A stretch of 50,879 bases of DNA from Nocardia caishijiensis NBRC 108228. Lineage in GTDB: Bacteria > Actinomycetota > Actinomycetes > Mycobacteriales > Mycobacteriaceae. The notes under the pieces are model-generated. The model made no database searches. It was not told the DNA's origin and saw only the letters and a list, made by a program, of their open reading frames with translations. The stretch is taken from the NCBI RefSeq assembly GCF_001612825.1, contig NZ_BDBE01000035.1, forward strand, positions 1 to 50,879. Reading direction: 5' to 3'. The stretch's first letter is position 1, and every line of letters starts with the position of its first letter. This document shows, one piece after another, positions 25,499 to 34,853 of the stretch. Made by a program: the position numbers and the translations under genes.

Positions 25499-27220
25499 GT
25501 GCCGTTCGCCCATTCGCCGTCGACAATGTTCGATGCCGCGTCGTCACTGCGTCTCGACGCGGCTCCGGTCGATTACGCGCTCGTCGCCCTGTATTTCGTC
25601 TTCGTTCTCGGCATCGGCCTGATCGCGCGCAGCCGCGTGTCCTCCAGTGTCGACTTCTTCCTGTCCGGCCGGTCACTGCCCGCCTGGGTGACCGGGTTGG
25701 CCTTCATCTCCGCCAACCTGGGCGCGGTGGAGATCATGGGCATGTCCGCCAACGGTGCCCAGTACGGCTTCCCCACGTTCAACTACTTCTGGATCGGCGC
25801 CGTACCCGCCATGCTGTTCCTCGGTGTGGTGATGATGCCGTTCTACTACGGCTCCAAAGTGCGTTCGGTACCGGAATTCATGCGCCGACGCTTCGGCACC
25901 GGGGCGCACCTGGTGAACGCGCTGAGCTTCGCCGTCGCGCAGGTGCTGATCGCCGGGGTGAACCTCTATCTGCTCGGCACGATCCTGAATGTGCTGCTCG
26001 GCTGGCCATTGTGGATCTCGGTGGCGGTGGCCGCGGCGATCGTGCTGTCGTATGTCACCCTCGGTGGACTCTCGGCCGCGATCTACAACGAGGTGCTGCA
26101 GTTCTTCGTCATCGTCGCCGCGCTGCTGCCGCTCACCCTCGTCGGGCTGCATCGCGTCGGCGGGTGGGACGGGTTGCGGGACAAGGTGAGCGCGTCGCCG
26201 GGTGGCGCCGACCAGCTGCACACCTGGCCCGGCAACGCGATGAGCGGGTTCACCGACAACTTCGCCTCGATCATGGGCATCGTGTTCGGTCTCGGTTTCG
26301 TGTTGTCGTTCGGCTACTGGACGACGAACTTCGTCGAGGTGCAGCGCGCCCTGGCCACGCATTCGATCGCGGCGGCGCGGCGCACACCCATCATCGGCGC
26401 CTACCCGAAGATGTTCATCCCACTGATCGTGGTGATTCCCGGCATGATCAGCGCGGTCCTCGTGCCGCAGATGATCGAGTACAAGCAGCAGGTCGCCGCG
26501 AATCCCGACTTCGAGGGCGAGGTCACCTACAACCAGGCGCTGCTGTTCCTGATGAAAGAGGTACTGCCCAACGGGTTGCTCGGGGTGGGGTTGGCGGGTC
26601 TGCTCGCGGCGTTCATGGCGGGCATGGCGGCCAACATCTCCGCGTTCAACACGGTGTTCAGTTTCGATCTGTGGCAGCAGTACGTGCGCAAAGACCGGCC
26701 GGACGGGTACTACCTGCGGGTCGGCAGGCTGGCCACCGTCGGCGCGACGGTGGCGGCGATCTTCACCGCGTTCATCGCGGGCGGGTTCAGCAACATGATG
26801 GACTACCTGCAGACGCTGTTCAGCTTCTTCAACGCCCCGCTGTTCGCCACCTTCATCCTCGGCATGCTGTGGAAGCGGATGACCGCGGCGGCGGGGTGGA
26901 TCGGCCTGGTCAGCGGCACGCTGGCCGCCATCGCGGTGTTCGTGCTCAACGAGACCGGGGTGACCTCCCTGTCGGGGCAGGGTGCCAGTTTCGTCGCCGC
27001 GGGGGTGGCCTTCGCGGTCGACATCGTCGTCAGCGTGGCGGTCACGTTCATGACTCGCCCGAAACCGGCCGCCGAGCTGGTGGGACTGGTGTATTCGGAG
27101 ACCCCCAAGTCCCTGCGTACCGACGCCGACGCAGACACGCTGCCGTGGTATCAGCGCCCGGTGCTGCTTGCCGGGATCGCGCTGGTGCTGGTGATCGCGC
27201 TCAATATCGTCATCGGATAA
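25499..27220 (+). CDS. Sodium:solute symporter, probable galactose transporter
   Basis: A 573-residue SSS-family membrane transporter with about 14 hydrophobic helices. LFILGIGLIARSR-like TM1, FLSGRSLPAWVTGLAFISANLGAVE and GLGFVLSFGYWTTNFVEVQRAL are typical SSS segments; the second contains the sodium-site region. SGLT-like members use the sodium gradient to import sugars. Being next to galK it probably imports galactose, an inference from context only. GTG 25499 is chosen because AGGAGG lies eight bases upstream; the alternative ATG is at about 25526. It forms an operon with the 77-residue gene 12 bp downstream. Confidence 0.88.
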   Translation: MPFAHSPSTMFDAASSLRLDAAPVDYALVALYFVFVLGIGLIARSRVSSSVDFFLSGRSLPAWVTGLAFISANLGAVEIMGMSANGAQYGFPTFNYFWIGAVPAMLFLGVVMMPFYYGSKVRSVPEFMRRRFGTGAHLVNALSFAVAQVLIAGVNLYLLGTILNVLLGWPLWISVAVAAAIVLSYVTLGGLSAAIYNEVLQFFVIVAALLPLTLVGLHRVGGWDGLRDKVSASPGGADQLHTWPGNAMSGFTDNFASIMGIVFGLGFVLSFGYWTTNFVEVQRALATHSIAAARRTPIIGAYPKMFIPLIVVIPGMISAVLVPQMIEYKQQVAANPDFEGEVTYNQALLFLMKEVLPNGLLGVGLAGLLAAFMAGMAANISAFNTVFSFDLWQQYVRKDRPDGYYLRVGRLATVGATVAAIFTAFIAGGFSNMMDYLQTLFSFFNAPLFATFILGMLWKRMTAAAGWIGLVSGTLAAIAVFVLNETGVTSLSGQGASFVAAGVAFAVDIVVSVAVTFMTRPKPAAELVGLVYSETPKSLRTDADADTLPWYQRPVLLAGIALVLVIALNIVIG

Positions 27221-27232
27221 GGAGTCGTCGCG

Positions 27233-27466
27233 ATGCTTTTCGATATCCGCACCATCATCGGTGCGCTGCTCGGTCTCTACGGTGTGGTGCTCGTCGCCAC
27301 CTCGTTGCTGCAGGATTCCGCCGCGCAGGACGCGAAAACCGGTGGGGTGGACGTGAATCTGTGGGCCGGTCTCGGAATGGCCGGTGTGGCGGTGGTCTTC
27401 GTCGGGTGGGCGCTGATGCGCCCCGTCCAAGTGCCCGAGAAGACGCCGGAGGACCTCACGTCCTAG
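27233..27466 (+). CDS. Small two-helix membrane protein after the symporter
   Basis: A 77-residue protein with two hydrophobic segments (IIGALLGLYGVVLVATSLL and LWAGLGMAGVAVVFVGWAL) joined by a polar loop (QDSAAQDAKTGGVD). AAGGAG upstream and a 12-bp gap after the symporter show it is translated from the same message. It may stabilise or regulate the transporter. No known family is recalled. Its TAG stop overlaps the TAG stop of the convergent phosphatase gene in a shared CTAG. Confidence 0.75.
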   Translation: MLFDIRTIIGALLGLYGVVLVATSLLQDSAAQDAKTGGVDVNLWAGLGMAGVAVVFVGWALMRPVQVPEKTPEDLTS

Positions 27467-29043
27467 GCCTCGATCGTGCCCGGAACACCGTCCTGCACAA
27501 CGAAGGTGGCGCGCGTGCTGACCGGCGCGCCCGGTGAGCGGACGTACGGCAGGACCCGGAAGTCGTTGCGCCACAGCTGGTGATCCAGTTCCACCCGCAC
27601 ATAGCCGCGCTGTTTGTTGTAGAACCGCATGTGCGGGTTGGCGGCCAGCAGGGCGGCGCCGGTGTCGGGGAAGTCCTCGCCGTCGCCGCCCGTGCTGATC
27701 GACGTGCCCGTGAATTCGGTTGCCACCACCGGTGATTCGGGGTCGGTGTAATCGCGGTGCAGGTCGGCGACATAGTTCTCGTGGCGGTCGCCGGTGATCA
27801 TCACCAGGTTGGCCACGTCGTGGTCGACGGCGGCGCCGAGCACGGCGTTGCGGTCGGCGATGTAGCCGTCCCAGGCGTCGGTGCCGAGCAGCTGGTTCGG
27901 GCCGGGATCGTAGTCGGATTCGGCCATGGCGACCTGGTTGCCGAGGATCTGCCAGCGCGCGGTGGAGGTGGCGAAGCCGTCGACGAGCCAGTCGCGTTGG
28001 GCGGCACCGAGAATCGAGCGCTGCGAGGAGTACCGGTCGGCGCAGTCCAGCACCGCCTTGCCGTCGCCGCAGGCTTGTTCGTCGCGGTACTGCCTGGTGT
28101 CGATCATGGTGAACTCGGCCAGGTCGCCGAAGCGGTACCGGCGGTGCAGGCGAATCGACGGACCGGACGGGAGTTGCGCCAGACGCATCGGCTGATGCTC
28201 GTACATCGCCTGGAATGCGGCGGCCTTGCGACGCCGGAACAGGAACGGCAGGCGGTGCACGTCGTTGCCGAGGCCGGGATGATCACCGGCCCAGTTGTTG
28301 TCGAGTTCGTGGTCGTCGAAGGTGACCAGCCAGGGGAACGCGGCGTGGGCGGCTTGCAGGGGCGCTTCGGCCTTGGCCTGGGCGTAGCGCAGCCGGTACC
28401 CGGCCAGGTCGACCGCCTCACCCTCGAGTTGTGGCGGCAGCACGGCACCGCGTCGGGCCACCACCCAGGAGGATTCGTAGATGTAGTCGCCCAGGTGCAC
28501 GACGAGATCGAGGTCCTCGGCGGCCATGTGGTCGTAGGCGGTGTAGTAGCCCGAGCTCCACGACTGACATGAGGCGAACGCGAACCGCAACCGCTGTGTC
28601 GGCCGGTCCGGCGGTGGCGCGGTGCGGGTGCGCCCGACCGGGGAGATCGCCGATCCCGCGCGGAAGCGGTAGAAGTACCAGCGATCCGGCGCCAGACCGC
28701 CCACCTCGGGATGCACGCTGTGGCCGAGCGCGCGGGTGGCGACCGCCGCTCCCCGGGCGACGACCTCGGTGAACCGTTCGTCCTCGGCGACCTCGTAGTC
28801 GACTGTCACCGGGTCCACCGACATGCCGCCGTATCCGTCCGGGGCCAACGGGTCGGGGGCGAGCCGGGTCCACAGCACCACCCCGTCGGGTGTCGGTTCG
28901 CCGGAGGCCACGCCGAGGGAGAACGGGTCACCGAGAAAGCGGGGCGCGGGAAACGGAGCACTGCTCGCCGCCGACACCCCGACCGCCGCCACGATCGACC
29001 CGGCCGCGCCGTATCGGAGGAACTGCCGCCGGTCGATCGCCAT
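27463..29043 (-). CDS. phoD: Tat-exported PhoD-family alkaline phosphatase
   Basis: A 526-residue PhoD-like phosphodiesterase/alkaline phosphatase. The twin-arginine signal DRRQFLRYGAAG with a following hydrophobic stretch indicates folded export by Tat. The PhoD N-terminal beta domain (DPFSLGVASGEPTPDGVVLWTRL) precedes the metallophosphatase core: FASCQ, VHLGDYIYE, FDDHELDNNW and ITGDRHENYV supply the metal ligands. It probably releases phosphate from esters outside the cell. It is alone on its strand here, converges with the small membrane gene by a shared stop, and no Pho-box was identified. ATG 29043 begins the signal peptide directly. Confidence 0.92.
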   Translation of the reverse strand: MAIDRRQFLRYGAAGSIVAAVGVSAASSAPFPAPRFLGDPFSLGVASGEPTPDGVVLWTRLAPDPLAPDGYGGMSVDPVTVDYEVAEDERFTEVVARGAAVATRALGHSVHPEVGGLAPDRWYFYRFRAGSAISPVGRTRTAPPPDRPTQRLRFAFASCQSWSSGYYTAYDHMAAEDLDLVVHLGDYIYESSWVVARRGAVLPPQLEGEAVDLAGYRLRYAQAKAEAPLQAAHAAFPWLVTFDDHELDNNWAGDHPGLGNDVHRLPFLFRRRKAAAFQAMYEHQPMRLAQLPSGPSIRLHRRYRFGDLAEFTMIDTRQYRDEQACGDGKAVLDCADRYSSQRSILGAAQRDWLVDGFATSTARWQILGNQVAMAESDYDPGPNQLLGTDAWDGYIADRNAVLGAAVDHDVANLVMITGDRHENYVADLHRDYTDPESPVVATEFTGTSISTGGDGEDFPDTGAALLAANPHMRFYNKQRGYVRVELDHQLWRNDFRVLPYVRSPGAPVSTRATFVVQDGVPGTIEA

Positions 29044-29117
29044 GCCCCGATCCTAAGCATCCCGCGCCGGGCGGACCGTGCACGCGGGGTAAGGGCTGGT
29101 CGCCTGGGCCGAAAGCG

Positions 29118-29151
29118 GCTGTCGGCGAGGCGGTTTCACCTCGCCGACAGC
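29118..29151 (-). terminator. Terminator after the PepSY gene
   Basis: A perfect 13-bp stem, GCTGTCGGCGAGG (29118-29130) with 29139-29151, has an 8-nt loop and lies five bases after the PepSY stop. On the minus strand GCTTTC follows. Confidence 0.75.
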
Positions 29152-29155
29152 GCAC

Positions 29156-30601
29156 TCAGCTGTTCGGGTAGGCGCGGGCGGCCAGGCCGAGCGCCACGTC
29201 GATCAGGAAGAACCCGAGCAGGCTCAGCCCGAGCAGGGGCACGAACCACCCGATCACCACGGCCGCCGCGACGAGCGGAACCGTGATCCACAGCGACGTC
29301 TTGCGTAGCACGCCGCGCCGAGGTGGTATCGGCAGCGAGCGGCCACGGGTGGGTCGCCGCTGCCACCACATCCGGTAGCCGAGCACGATCATGACCACGA
29401 GACCGAGCATGATCGCCAGCAGCAACAGCTGGTTGACCAGGCCGAACAGCAGCCCCATGTGGAAGGCGATACCCCAGTTGGTGAGCTTGGCCATCAGCGG
29501 CCAGTCGGCGTAGGCGAGTCGATCGGTGACGGTGCCGCTGCCGTCGATCGCCACCGCGTCGATCGTGTAGGTGCCCGGCTTGCGCAGCTCCTTGACCCCG
29601 AAAGCGGCGTCCGATTCCGCCGGAACAGTGATCTCGGCCGCCTGGGTGATGCCGTTGGCCCGCGCGACCTCGTAGACCCGGTCGAGTTGTGCGATCCGGA
29701 GGTGTTGATCGGCCGGTGCGGGTGTGGTGCTTCCGCCGCTGTGGTGGTCGCCGCCGGTCGTCGCCGGTGCGGCCGCGCCGGGCAGTGCCACGCTCACCGC
29801 CGGGGTGGTCCAGCTCATTTCCTCGCGCAGCTTCGTCACGTTCTCACCGGCATAGGCTGACCAGGTCAGACCCGTCGCCGACAGCAGCAGGATCACCGGT
29901 AACGTCCACACACCGATCGCGCCGTGCCAGTTCATCCTGCGGCGCTTCGGCTGCGAAAGATCCGGTGCCACCAGCCACCGCGCACCGTTGCGCGCACGAC
30001 GCTTGCGCACCCGGTTCACCCACAGCACCAACCCGAACAGGGCGATCACCCACAGCCACGAGGCCGCGAGTTCGCTGTAGAGCCGACCGGGTTCACCCAG
30101 GTGCAGACTGCGGTGGAACTCGCTGAGCCAGGCCCGCAACGGCAGTGCGCCACCGCTTCCGTAGACCACGGCCTCACCCACCGGTTGGGCGGTGTGCGGG
30201 TCGACGAACACCGAGAGGCGCTCGGAATCGCCCAGCGTGGAGTCGCTGAACAACACGCGGGTGGTGTCGCCTTCGCCCGCCGCGGGCGCGACGGCGACCA
30301 GCGCCAGGTCGGGCCTGCTGGCCACCGCCGCGCCCACCTGCGCCGACAACGCCTGATCCGGCCCCGAGGTCTGCACCTGCAGCAGATCCCGCGACACGAA
30401 CCCTTCGATCGTCGGCGCGATCGCATACAGCGCGCCGGTGAGCGCCGCGATCAGGATGAACGGGGCGACGAAGAACCCCGCGTAGAAGTGCAGCCGCATG
30501 GCCAAGGGAGCGACCCGCATTCCGCGCCGTGCGCGCGGGCGCCGCTCACCGTCCCCGACCGAACTCTCGGCCGGACGAATATCGGTAATACTCATCATCA
30601 T
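29156..30601 (-). CDS. PepSY-associated transmembrane protein
   Basis: A 481-residue inner-membrane protein of the PepSY-TM family. The first helix (FYAGFFVAPFILIAALTGALY) carries the typical His just before it (RLHFYAG); the RSLHLGEPGR and FHMGLLFGLVNQ segments add further conserved His residues. About five helices are seen, with two PepSY-like extracytoplasmic parts. A Gly/His/Thr loop (TGGDHHSGGSTT) lies between. Such proteins are often linked to iron or copper reduction and uptake. Three start codons in a row (30601, 30598, 30595) leave the exact start open. A His-containing membrane gene lies upstream on the same strand. Confidence 0.85.
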   Translation of the reverse strand: MMMSITDIRPAESSVGDGERRPRARRGMRVAPLAMRLHFYAGFFVAPFILIAALTGALYAIAPTIEGFVSRDLLQVQTSGPDQALSAQVGAAVASRPDLALVAVAPAAGEGDTTRVLFSDSTLGDSERLSVFVDPHTAQPVGEAVVYGSGGALPLRAWLSEFHRSLHLGEPGRLYSELAASWLWVIALFGLVLWVNRVRKRRARNGARWLVAPDLSQPKRRRMNWHGAIGVWTLPVILLLSATGLTWSAYAGENVTKLREEMSWTTPAVSVALPGAAAPATTGGDHHSGGSTTPAPADQHLRIAQLDRVYEVARANGITQAAEITVPAESDAAFGVKELRKPGTYTIDAVAIDGSGTVTDRLAYADWPLMAKLTNWGIAFHMGLLFGLVNQLLLLAIMLGLVVMIVLGYRMWWQRRPTRGRSLPIPPRRGVLRKTSLWITVPLVAAAVVIGWFVPLLGLSLLGFFLIDVALGLAARAYPNS

Positions 30602-30665
30602 TCGTTTCTGCAGTAGCCGAACCCGCTGCTCACCGTTCGCGAGCAGCAGCCATCGCAGGGCATAG

Positions 30666-30701
30666 CCGACGTCGGTCGGCCGCTGCGATTCACAATCGCA
30701 G
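30666..30701. promoter_or_regulatory. Palindromes between the PepSY gene and its upstream neighbour
   Basis: CCGACGTCGG (30666-30675) is a perfect palindrome, and CTGCGATT-CAC-AATCGCAG (30683-30701) is a perfect 8-bp inverted repeat. They lie 65-135 bp before the PepSY start. They may be operators, or the second may be a T-less terminator of the upstream gene. Confidence 0.5.
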
Positions 30702-30755
30702 AGCGCGGGTACAGGCTTGGTGACCAGTGCACGAGAATGCGCACCGGGGAAAAGG

Positions 30756-31328
30756 TCAGAAGGCGAAGACGAGAGGCGGGGCTCGGGGGCGCAGTGATCG
30801 CGCCGTGAGGACGCGCAGGATGACGCGGTCGCGGTGGGTCAGGCGCAGCGGTGCGCGACCGGGAATGCGCGGGGTGCGGTAGCGCTGGGGGAGGGCGCGG
30901 GCCAGCAGGGCGCCCGCGGCACGGTAAGCGGCTTCGGCGCCGATGACGACCACCGCGGCGAGGACGGCCGCGACGATGTGGGCCGTCAGCATGCCGAGGC
31001 CGAGCGAATCCTGCACGTGGTGTCCGTGACCGGACCAGCTCATCGTGGTGTGACCCACCAGCTGACCACCCAGCAGCACCACCGCGAGCCCGAGCGCGCC
31101 ATTGCGCACCGGCCCGGCCACCAGCGCGCCGACCACGGCCGACACGGCCGCCAGCAGCACGACCGTTGTGCTGCCCGGCACGGCGCTCCCGGCGGCCAGC
31201 CCGTGGGCGGCCAGCGACAACGCACCCGACATCGAGCCCGCACAGGCACCGCGCACGCGCGCGCCGACGGCACGCGACGGCGCGGACGCCTGCCGGAACT
31301 CGATGATCACCGGCCGATGATAGAGCAC
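30756..31328 (-). CDS. Hypothetical membrane protein with His-rich loop
   Basis: Up to 190 residues with three or four hydrophobic segments (TTVVLLAAVSAVVGALVAG, GALGLAVVLLGGQLVG, AHIVAAVLAAVVVIGAEAA). Between the second and third sits HTTMSWSGHGHHVQD, with five His residues and a Met, which looks able to bind metal, perhaps copper. The N-terminus is uncertain: GTG 31328 or GTG 31310. It begins 31 bp after the stop of the acyl-CoA ligase and is followed by the PepSY gene. A shared metal-related role with PepSY is an inference from context. Confidence 0.7.
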   Translation of the reverse strand: MLYHRPVIIEFRQASAPSRAVGARVRGACAGSMSGALSLAAHGLAAGSAVPGSTTVVLLAAVSAVVGALVAGPVRNGALGLAVVLLGGQLVGHTTMSWSGHGHHVQDSLGLGMLTAHIVAAVLAAVVVIGAEAAYRAAGALLARALPQRYRTPRIPGRAPLRLTHRDRVILRVLTARSLRPRAPPLVFAF

Positions 31329-31359
31329 CGCCGAACTGGATCTCGACGGTGTGACGGCA

Positions 31360-33018
31360 TCACTGCCCGTCGATGTCCATCTCGACCAGCGGCTTGCGCA
31401 GCAGTTTGCCGGTCGCGTTGCGAGGGAGTTCGTCGAGGAAGATCACTTCGCGCGGCACCTTGTAGCGGGCCAGGTTCTGGCGCACGAAGTCCTTGATCTC
31501 GTCGACGTCGCGGGCGGAGTCCGGTCCGGGCACCACGAACGCGCGCAACCGCTTCCCGTAGTCGCGGTCGTCGACACCGACCACGGCCGCTTCGAACACG
31601 TCGTGACGGCCCGCGATGAGGTTCTCCACTTCCAGCGGGAAGACGTTCTCACCGCCGGAGACGATCATGTCGTCGTCGCGGCCGTCGATGTAGAGCAGGC
31701 CGTCTTCGTCGAAATGGCCCACGTCACCGCTGGACATCATGCCGTCGACCATCTCCTTGGTCCGACCGTCGGTGTACCCGGTGAAGGCGAAACCGTTGTC
31801 CACGAAAATCGTCCCGGTGACATTCGGCTCGGTGATGGGCTTACGGTTCTCGTCGAGCAGCACGATGCGGATACCGACCGGCGGCTTGCCCGCGGTGGTC
31901 GGCGACTTGCGCAGGTCCTCGGGGGTGGCCACGGTCATCACCGCGCATTCGGTGGAACCGTAGAGGTTGTAGAGGCTGTCGCCGAAGTAGTCCAGGCAGC
32001 GGGTCACCACATCGGGGGCGATGGCCGAACCGGCCGCGAAGATCACCTTGATCGTCGACGGGTCGTACTTCGCCAGGATCTTCTCGTCCAGGTCGAGGAT
32101 GCGCTGCAGCATCGTCGGCACCACGACCAGCGAGTCCGCCCGGTACTTCACGATATTGGCCAGGGTCTGCTCGGGATCGAACTTGCGCTGCTGGAAGATC
32201 ACCCGGTTGCCCAGCGCGAGCCCGAGGGTGAACTGCGACAGGCCGGTGCCGTGGAAGATCGGCGCCGCCATGATCATGGTGCCGTTGTAGGGCAGCGGCA
32301 CCCGGTCGACGAACTGGGCCGAGGCGAACGGGCTCACCTTGTCGCGCGGCGCGCCCTTGGGGGTGCCGGTGGTGCCGCTGGTCAGGATGACCATGCCGCC
32401 CGGCTTGCTCGGCGGCGTCAGCGGTTCGACCGAGCGCCCCGAGCTCAGCGACTCGACCGTCGGGATCGCCGGATCCATACCGTGCGCCTCGTCGACCCAG
32501 GTCAGGATGCGCGGGATCTCGGCGGGAATGGCGCTCATGAGATCCATGAACTCGCTGTCGTGCAGCACCGCCTTGACCTTCTCGCGGGTGGCCACATCGG
32601 CGAACTGCGGTTTGGCGAACCCGGTGTTCATCAGGACCGCGCGCACACCGAGCTTGCCCGCCGCGAGCAGGCTCAGCACCATGCCGCGGTGATCACGCGC
32701 CAGCACCGCGATGACATCGCCCTCGGTGATGCCGTTGGCGCGCAGCCCACGGGCCAGGGCGCTCGACTGCTCGTCGAGCAGGCCGAAGGTGAGCTCGCCA
32801 CGTTCATCGACGATCGCGCCCGCACCGGGTCGCGTCTGGGCAGCGTGCATCACCACCCCGGCGAACGGGCCGAATTTCGACACATTGCGGAACGAGCGTG
32901 CGGCATGGTCGAGGCGCAGCGGGTTGAACAGCTTGCGATCGACCATGACCTTGACGCCGAGGGCGAAATCGCCCGCACGCCGAGCCGTGCCGCCTAGCGC
33001 GGGCAGAGACAGAGACAT
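31360..33018 (-). CDS. Long-chain acyl-CoA ligase (FadD-type)
   Basis: A 552-residue ANL-superfamily ligase that activates a fatty or other carboxylic acid to its CoA ester via an acyl-adenylate. The phosphate-binding loop is ILTSGTTGTPKGAP, the adenine-binding motif NLYGSTE, the hinge region YIDGRDDDMIVSGGENVFP, and the catalytic Lys in RNATGKLLRKPL. Sequence and N-terminal extension resemble FadD12/FadD2-type enzymes. It is a close paralogue of the gene at 33147-34772, sharing many blocks (VLARDHRG, MNTGFAKPQFA). ATG 33018 gives the full family length. A palindrome lies upstream at 33083-33108. Confidence 0.88.
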   Translation of the reverse strand: MSLSLPALGGTARRAGDFALGVKVMVDRKLFNPLRLDHAARSFRNVSKFGPFAGVVMHAAQTRPGAGAIVDERGELTFGLLDEQSSALARGLRANGITEGDVIAVLARDHRGMVLSLLAAGKLGVRAVLMNTGFAKPQFADVATREKVKAVLHDSEFMDLMSAIPAEIPRILTWVDEAHGMDPAIPTVESLSSGRSVEPLTPPSKPGGMVILTSGTTGTPKGAPRDKVSPFASAQFVDRVPLPYNGTMIMAAPIFHGTGLSQFTLGLALGNRVIFQQRKFDPEQTLANIVKYRADSLVVVPTMLQRILDLDEKILAKYDPSTIKVIFAAGSAIAPDVVTRCLDYFGDSLYNLYGSTECAVMTVATPEDLRKSPTTAGKPPVGIRIVLLDENRKPITEPNVTGTIFVDNGFAFTGYTDGRTKEMVDGMMSSGDVGHFDEDGLLYIDGRDDDMIVSGGENVFPLEVENLIAGRHDVFEAAVVGVDDRDYGKRLRAFVVPGPDSARDVDEIKDFVRQNLARYKVPREVIFLDELPRNATGKLLRKPLVEMDIDGQ

Positions 33019-33082
33019 CGAACAGCCTTTCGGCAGACCGAGCCCGCGTCACCGCGGGGCCGGACCGCGTCTTCGAGATCCA

Positions 33083-33108
33083 GTGCTGGTGCTAACAATA
33101 GCAAGCAC
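33083..33108. promoter_or_regulatory. Nested inverted repeats upstream of the FadD gene
   Basis: TGCTA-ACAA-TAGCA (33090-33103) is a perfect inverted repeat, flanked by GTGCT (33083-33087) and AGCAC (33104-33108). It lies about 65 bp before the start at 33018 and may be a regulator site. The -35/-10 assignment is unclear. Confidence 0.5.
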
Positions 33109-33146
33109 GAGGCTCTCGCTGTGTCGCCCGTCTCAGCGATGAGGCA

Positions 33147-34772
33147 TCACTGTGACACCTCATAATCGACGAGCACCTTGCGCAGGATCTTGCCGGTGGC
33201 GTTGCGGGGCAGTTCCTCGACGAACACCACCTCGCGCGGCACCTTGAACCGGGCCAGGTTCTCCTTCACGTGGGCCTGCAGCACGGCGGCCTCGGGCGAC
33301 TGGCCCGGCTCGGGAACGACGAAGGCGCGCAGGCGCTTTCCGAATTCCGGGTCGTCGACGCCGACCACCGCCACATCGAACACCTGCGGGTGCTCGATCA
33401 GCAGGTTCTCCACTTCCTGCGGGTACACGTTCTCGCCACCGGAGACGATCATGTCGTCGTCGCGGCCGTCGACCATGAGCAGGCCGGACTCGGTGAAATG
33501 GCCCATGTCGCCGCTGGACATGAAGCCGTCGATGATCTGCTTGTGCCTGCCGTCGGTGTAGCCCTCGAACGGGGCGCCGCTGCGCACGAAGATGCGGCCC
33601 TTGGCGCCGGGTTCGCGGACCGGCTGGTCGTTCTCGTCGTAGAGGCGGACCTCGCAGGTGATGGGGGAGCGGCCGACCGTGCCCGGCGCTTCCGCCAGCT
33701 CGGCGGGATTGGCGATGGAGGCGATGGCCACCTCGGTGGAACCGTAGAGGTTGTAGAGCACCGGACCGAACGCCTCGGTGGCCCGGACGCACAGCTCCGG
33801 GGTGAGCGCCGACCCGGCGAACAGGATGACCTTCAGCGACGACAGGTCGTACTTCGCGCGGACCTCGGCGGGCAGTTCGGTCATCCGGTGCAGCATGGTC
33901 GGCACGCAGACCAGCATCTCCACCTTGTGCTCGGCGATCGCGGCCAGCGTGGCCTCGGCGTCGAAGCGGCGGCGCATCACGATCTTGTTCGACAGGATCG
34001 TGCCGACCAGCCAGGTGCCGAGACCCGTGCTGTGGAAGATCGGGGAGACGATCATCATCACGCCGCGCTTGGGGAAGGGCACCCGGTCGACGAACTGCGC
34101 GGTGGCCATCGGCGTCACCTTGGTACGCGGCGCGCCCTTGGGCAGGCCGGTGGTGCCGCTGGTGAGGATGATGAAGCCGCCCGGCTTGCTCGGCGCGGGC
34201 AGCGGCTCGGCGGTGTTGGCGGCGATCAGGTCGTCGAAGGTGGTTGCGCCCTCGGGGATCTCGGCGCCCGCGTCGACCCAGGTGAGGTAGCGCGGCAGAT
34301 CGGCGGGCAGGGCGTCGAGCAGGCCGAGGAACTCGCTGTCGTGCAGGACCGCGCGCACCTTCTCGCGCTCGCACACCTCGGCGAACTGCGGTTTGGCGAA
34401 ACCGGTGTTCATCAGCGCGATGCGCGCGCCGAGCTTGCCCGCCGCGATCATCGACATGATGAGACCGCGATGGTCGCGGGCCAGCACCGCGATCACCATG
34501 CCCTCGCTGATCCCAGCCGCCTGCAGGCCACGTGCCACGGCCGTGGACTGGTCGTCGAGTTCGCGGTAGGTGAGTTCGCCGCGCTCGTCGGCCAGGGCGA
34601 CCTGGTCGGGGGCGACGCGAGCCGAGTGCCGGACCAGGGTGGCCTGCGGGCCGTAGATCTTGGACTCTTTCATCGTCCGCAGGGTCTCGAGCGGCTTGGT
34701 GGGATCGGAGACGCCACGCGAACGCAGAACACCGAGGGCTTTCACCGTTTCGAGAAGATGGGCCACGCTCAC
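33147..34772 (-). CDS. Acyl-CoA ligase (FadD12-like), second paralogue
   Basis: A 541-residue ANL ligase with ILTSGTTGLPKGAP, NLYGSTEVA, MVDGRDDDMIVSGGENVYP and the catalytic Lys in RNATGKILRKVL. GTG 34772 is chosen because GGAGG lies seven bases upstream; the in-frame ATG at 34790 sits before that site. Compared with the neighbour at 31360 it is slightly shorter but similar throughout, pointing to tandem duplication. The acyl substrate is unknown. The ArsR-like regulator gene ends about 100 bp upstream and a palindrome between them suggests local control. Confidence 0.88.
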   Translation of the reverse strand: MSVAHLLETVKALGVLRSRGVSDPTKPLETLRTMKESKIYGPQATLVRHSARVAPDQVALADERGELTYRELDDQSTAVARGLQAAGISEGMVIAVLARDHRGLIMSMIAAGKLGARIALMNTGFAKPQFAEVCEREKVRAVLHDSEFLGLLDALPADLPRYLTWVDAGAEIPEGATTFDDLIAANTAEPLPAPSKPGGFIILTSGTTGLPKGAPRTKVTPMATAQFVDRVPFPKRGVMMIVSPIFHSTGLGTWLVGTILSNKIVMRRRFDAEATLAAIAEHKVEMLVCVPTMLHRMTELPAEVRAKYDLSSLKVILFAGSALTPELCVRATEAFGPVLYNLYGSTEVAIASIANPAELAEAPGTVGRSPITCEVRLYDENDQPVREPGAKGRIFVRSGAPFEGYTDGRHKQIIDGFMSSGDMGHFTESGLLMVDGRDDDMIVSGGENVYPQEVENLLIEHPQVFDVAVVGVDDPEFGKRLRAFVVPEPGQSPEAAVLQAHVKENLARFKVPREVVFVEELPRNATGKILRKVLVDYEVSQ

Positions 34773-34853
34773 TCGTCTACCTCCACACATCGTTGGTCTT
34801 CGCTGCTCACGGTAGCAGTGTGGTGGCCTGCATCACAGTGTCAAATCAGGACA

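Noticed and set aside
25673..27574. 633-codon open frame antisense to the symporter
   Set aside because: Low-complexity His/Arg/Gln-rich translation with no known motif; the sense strand encodes a clear SSS transporter.
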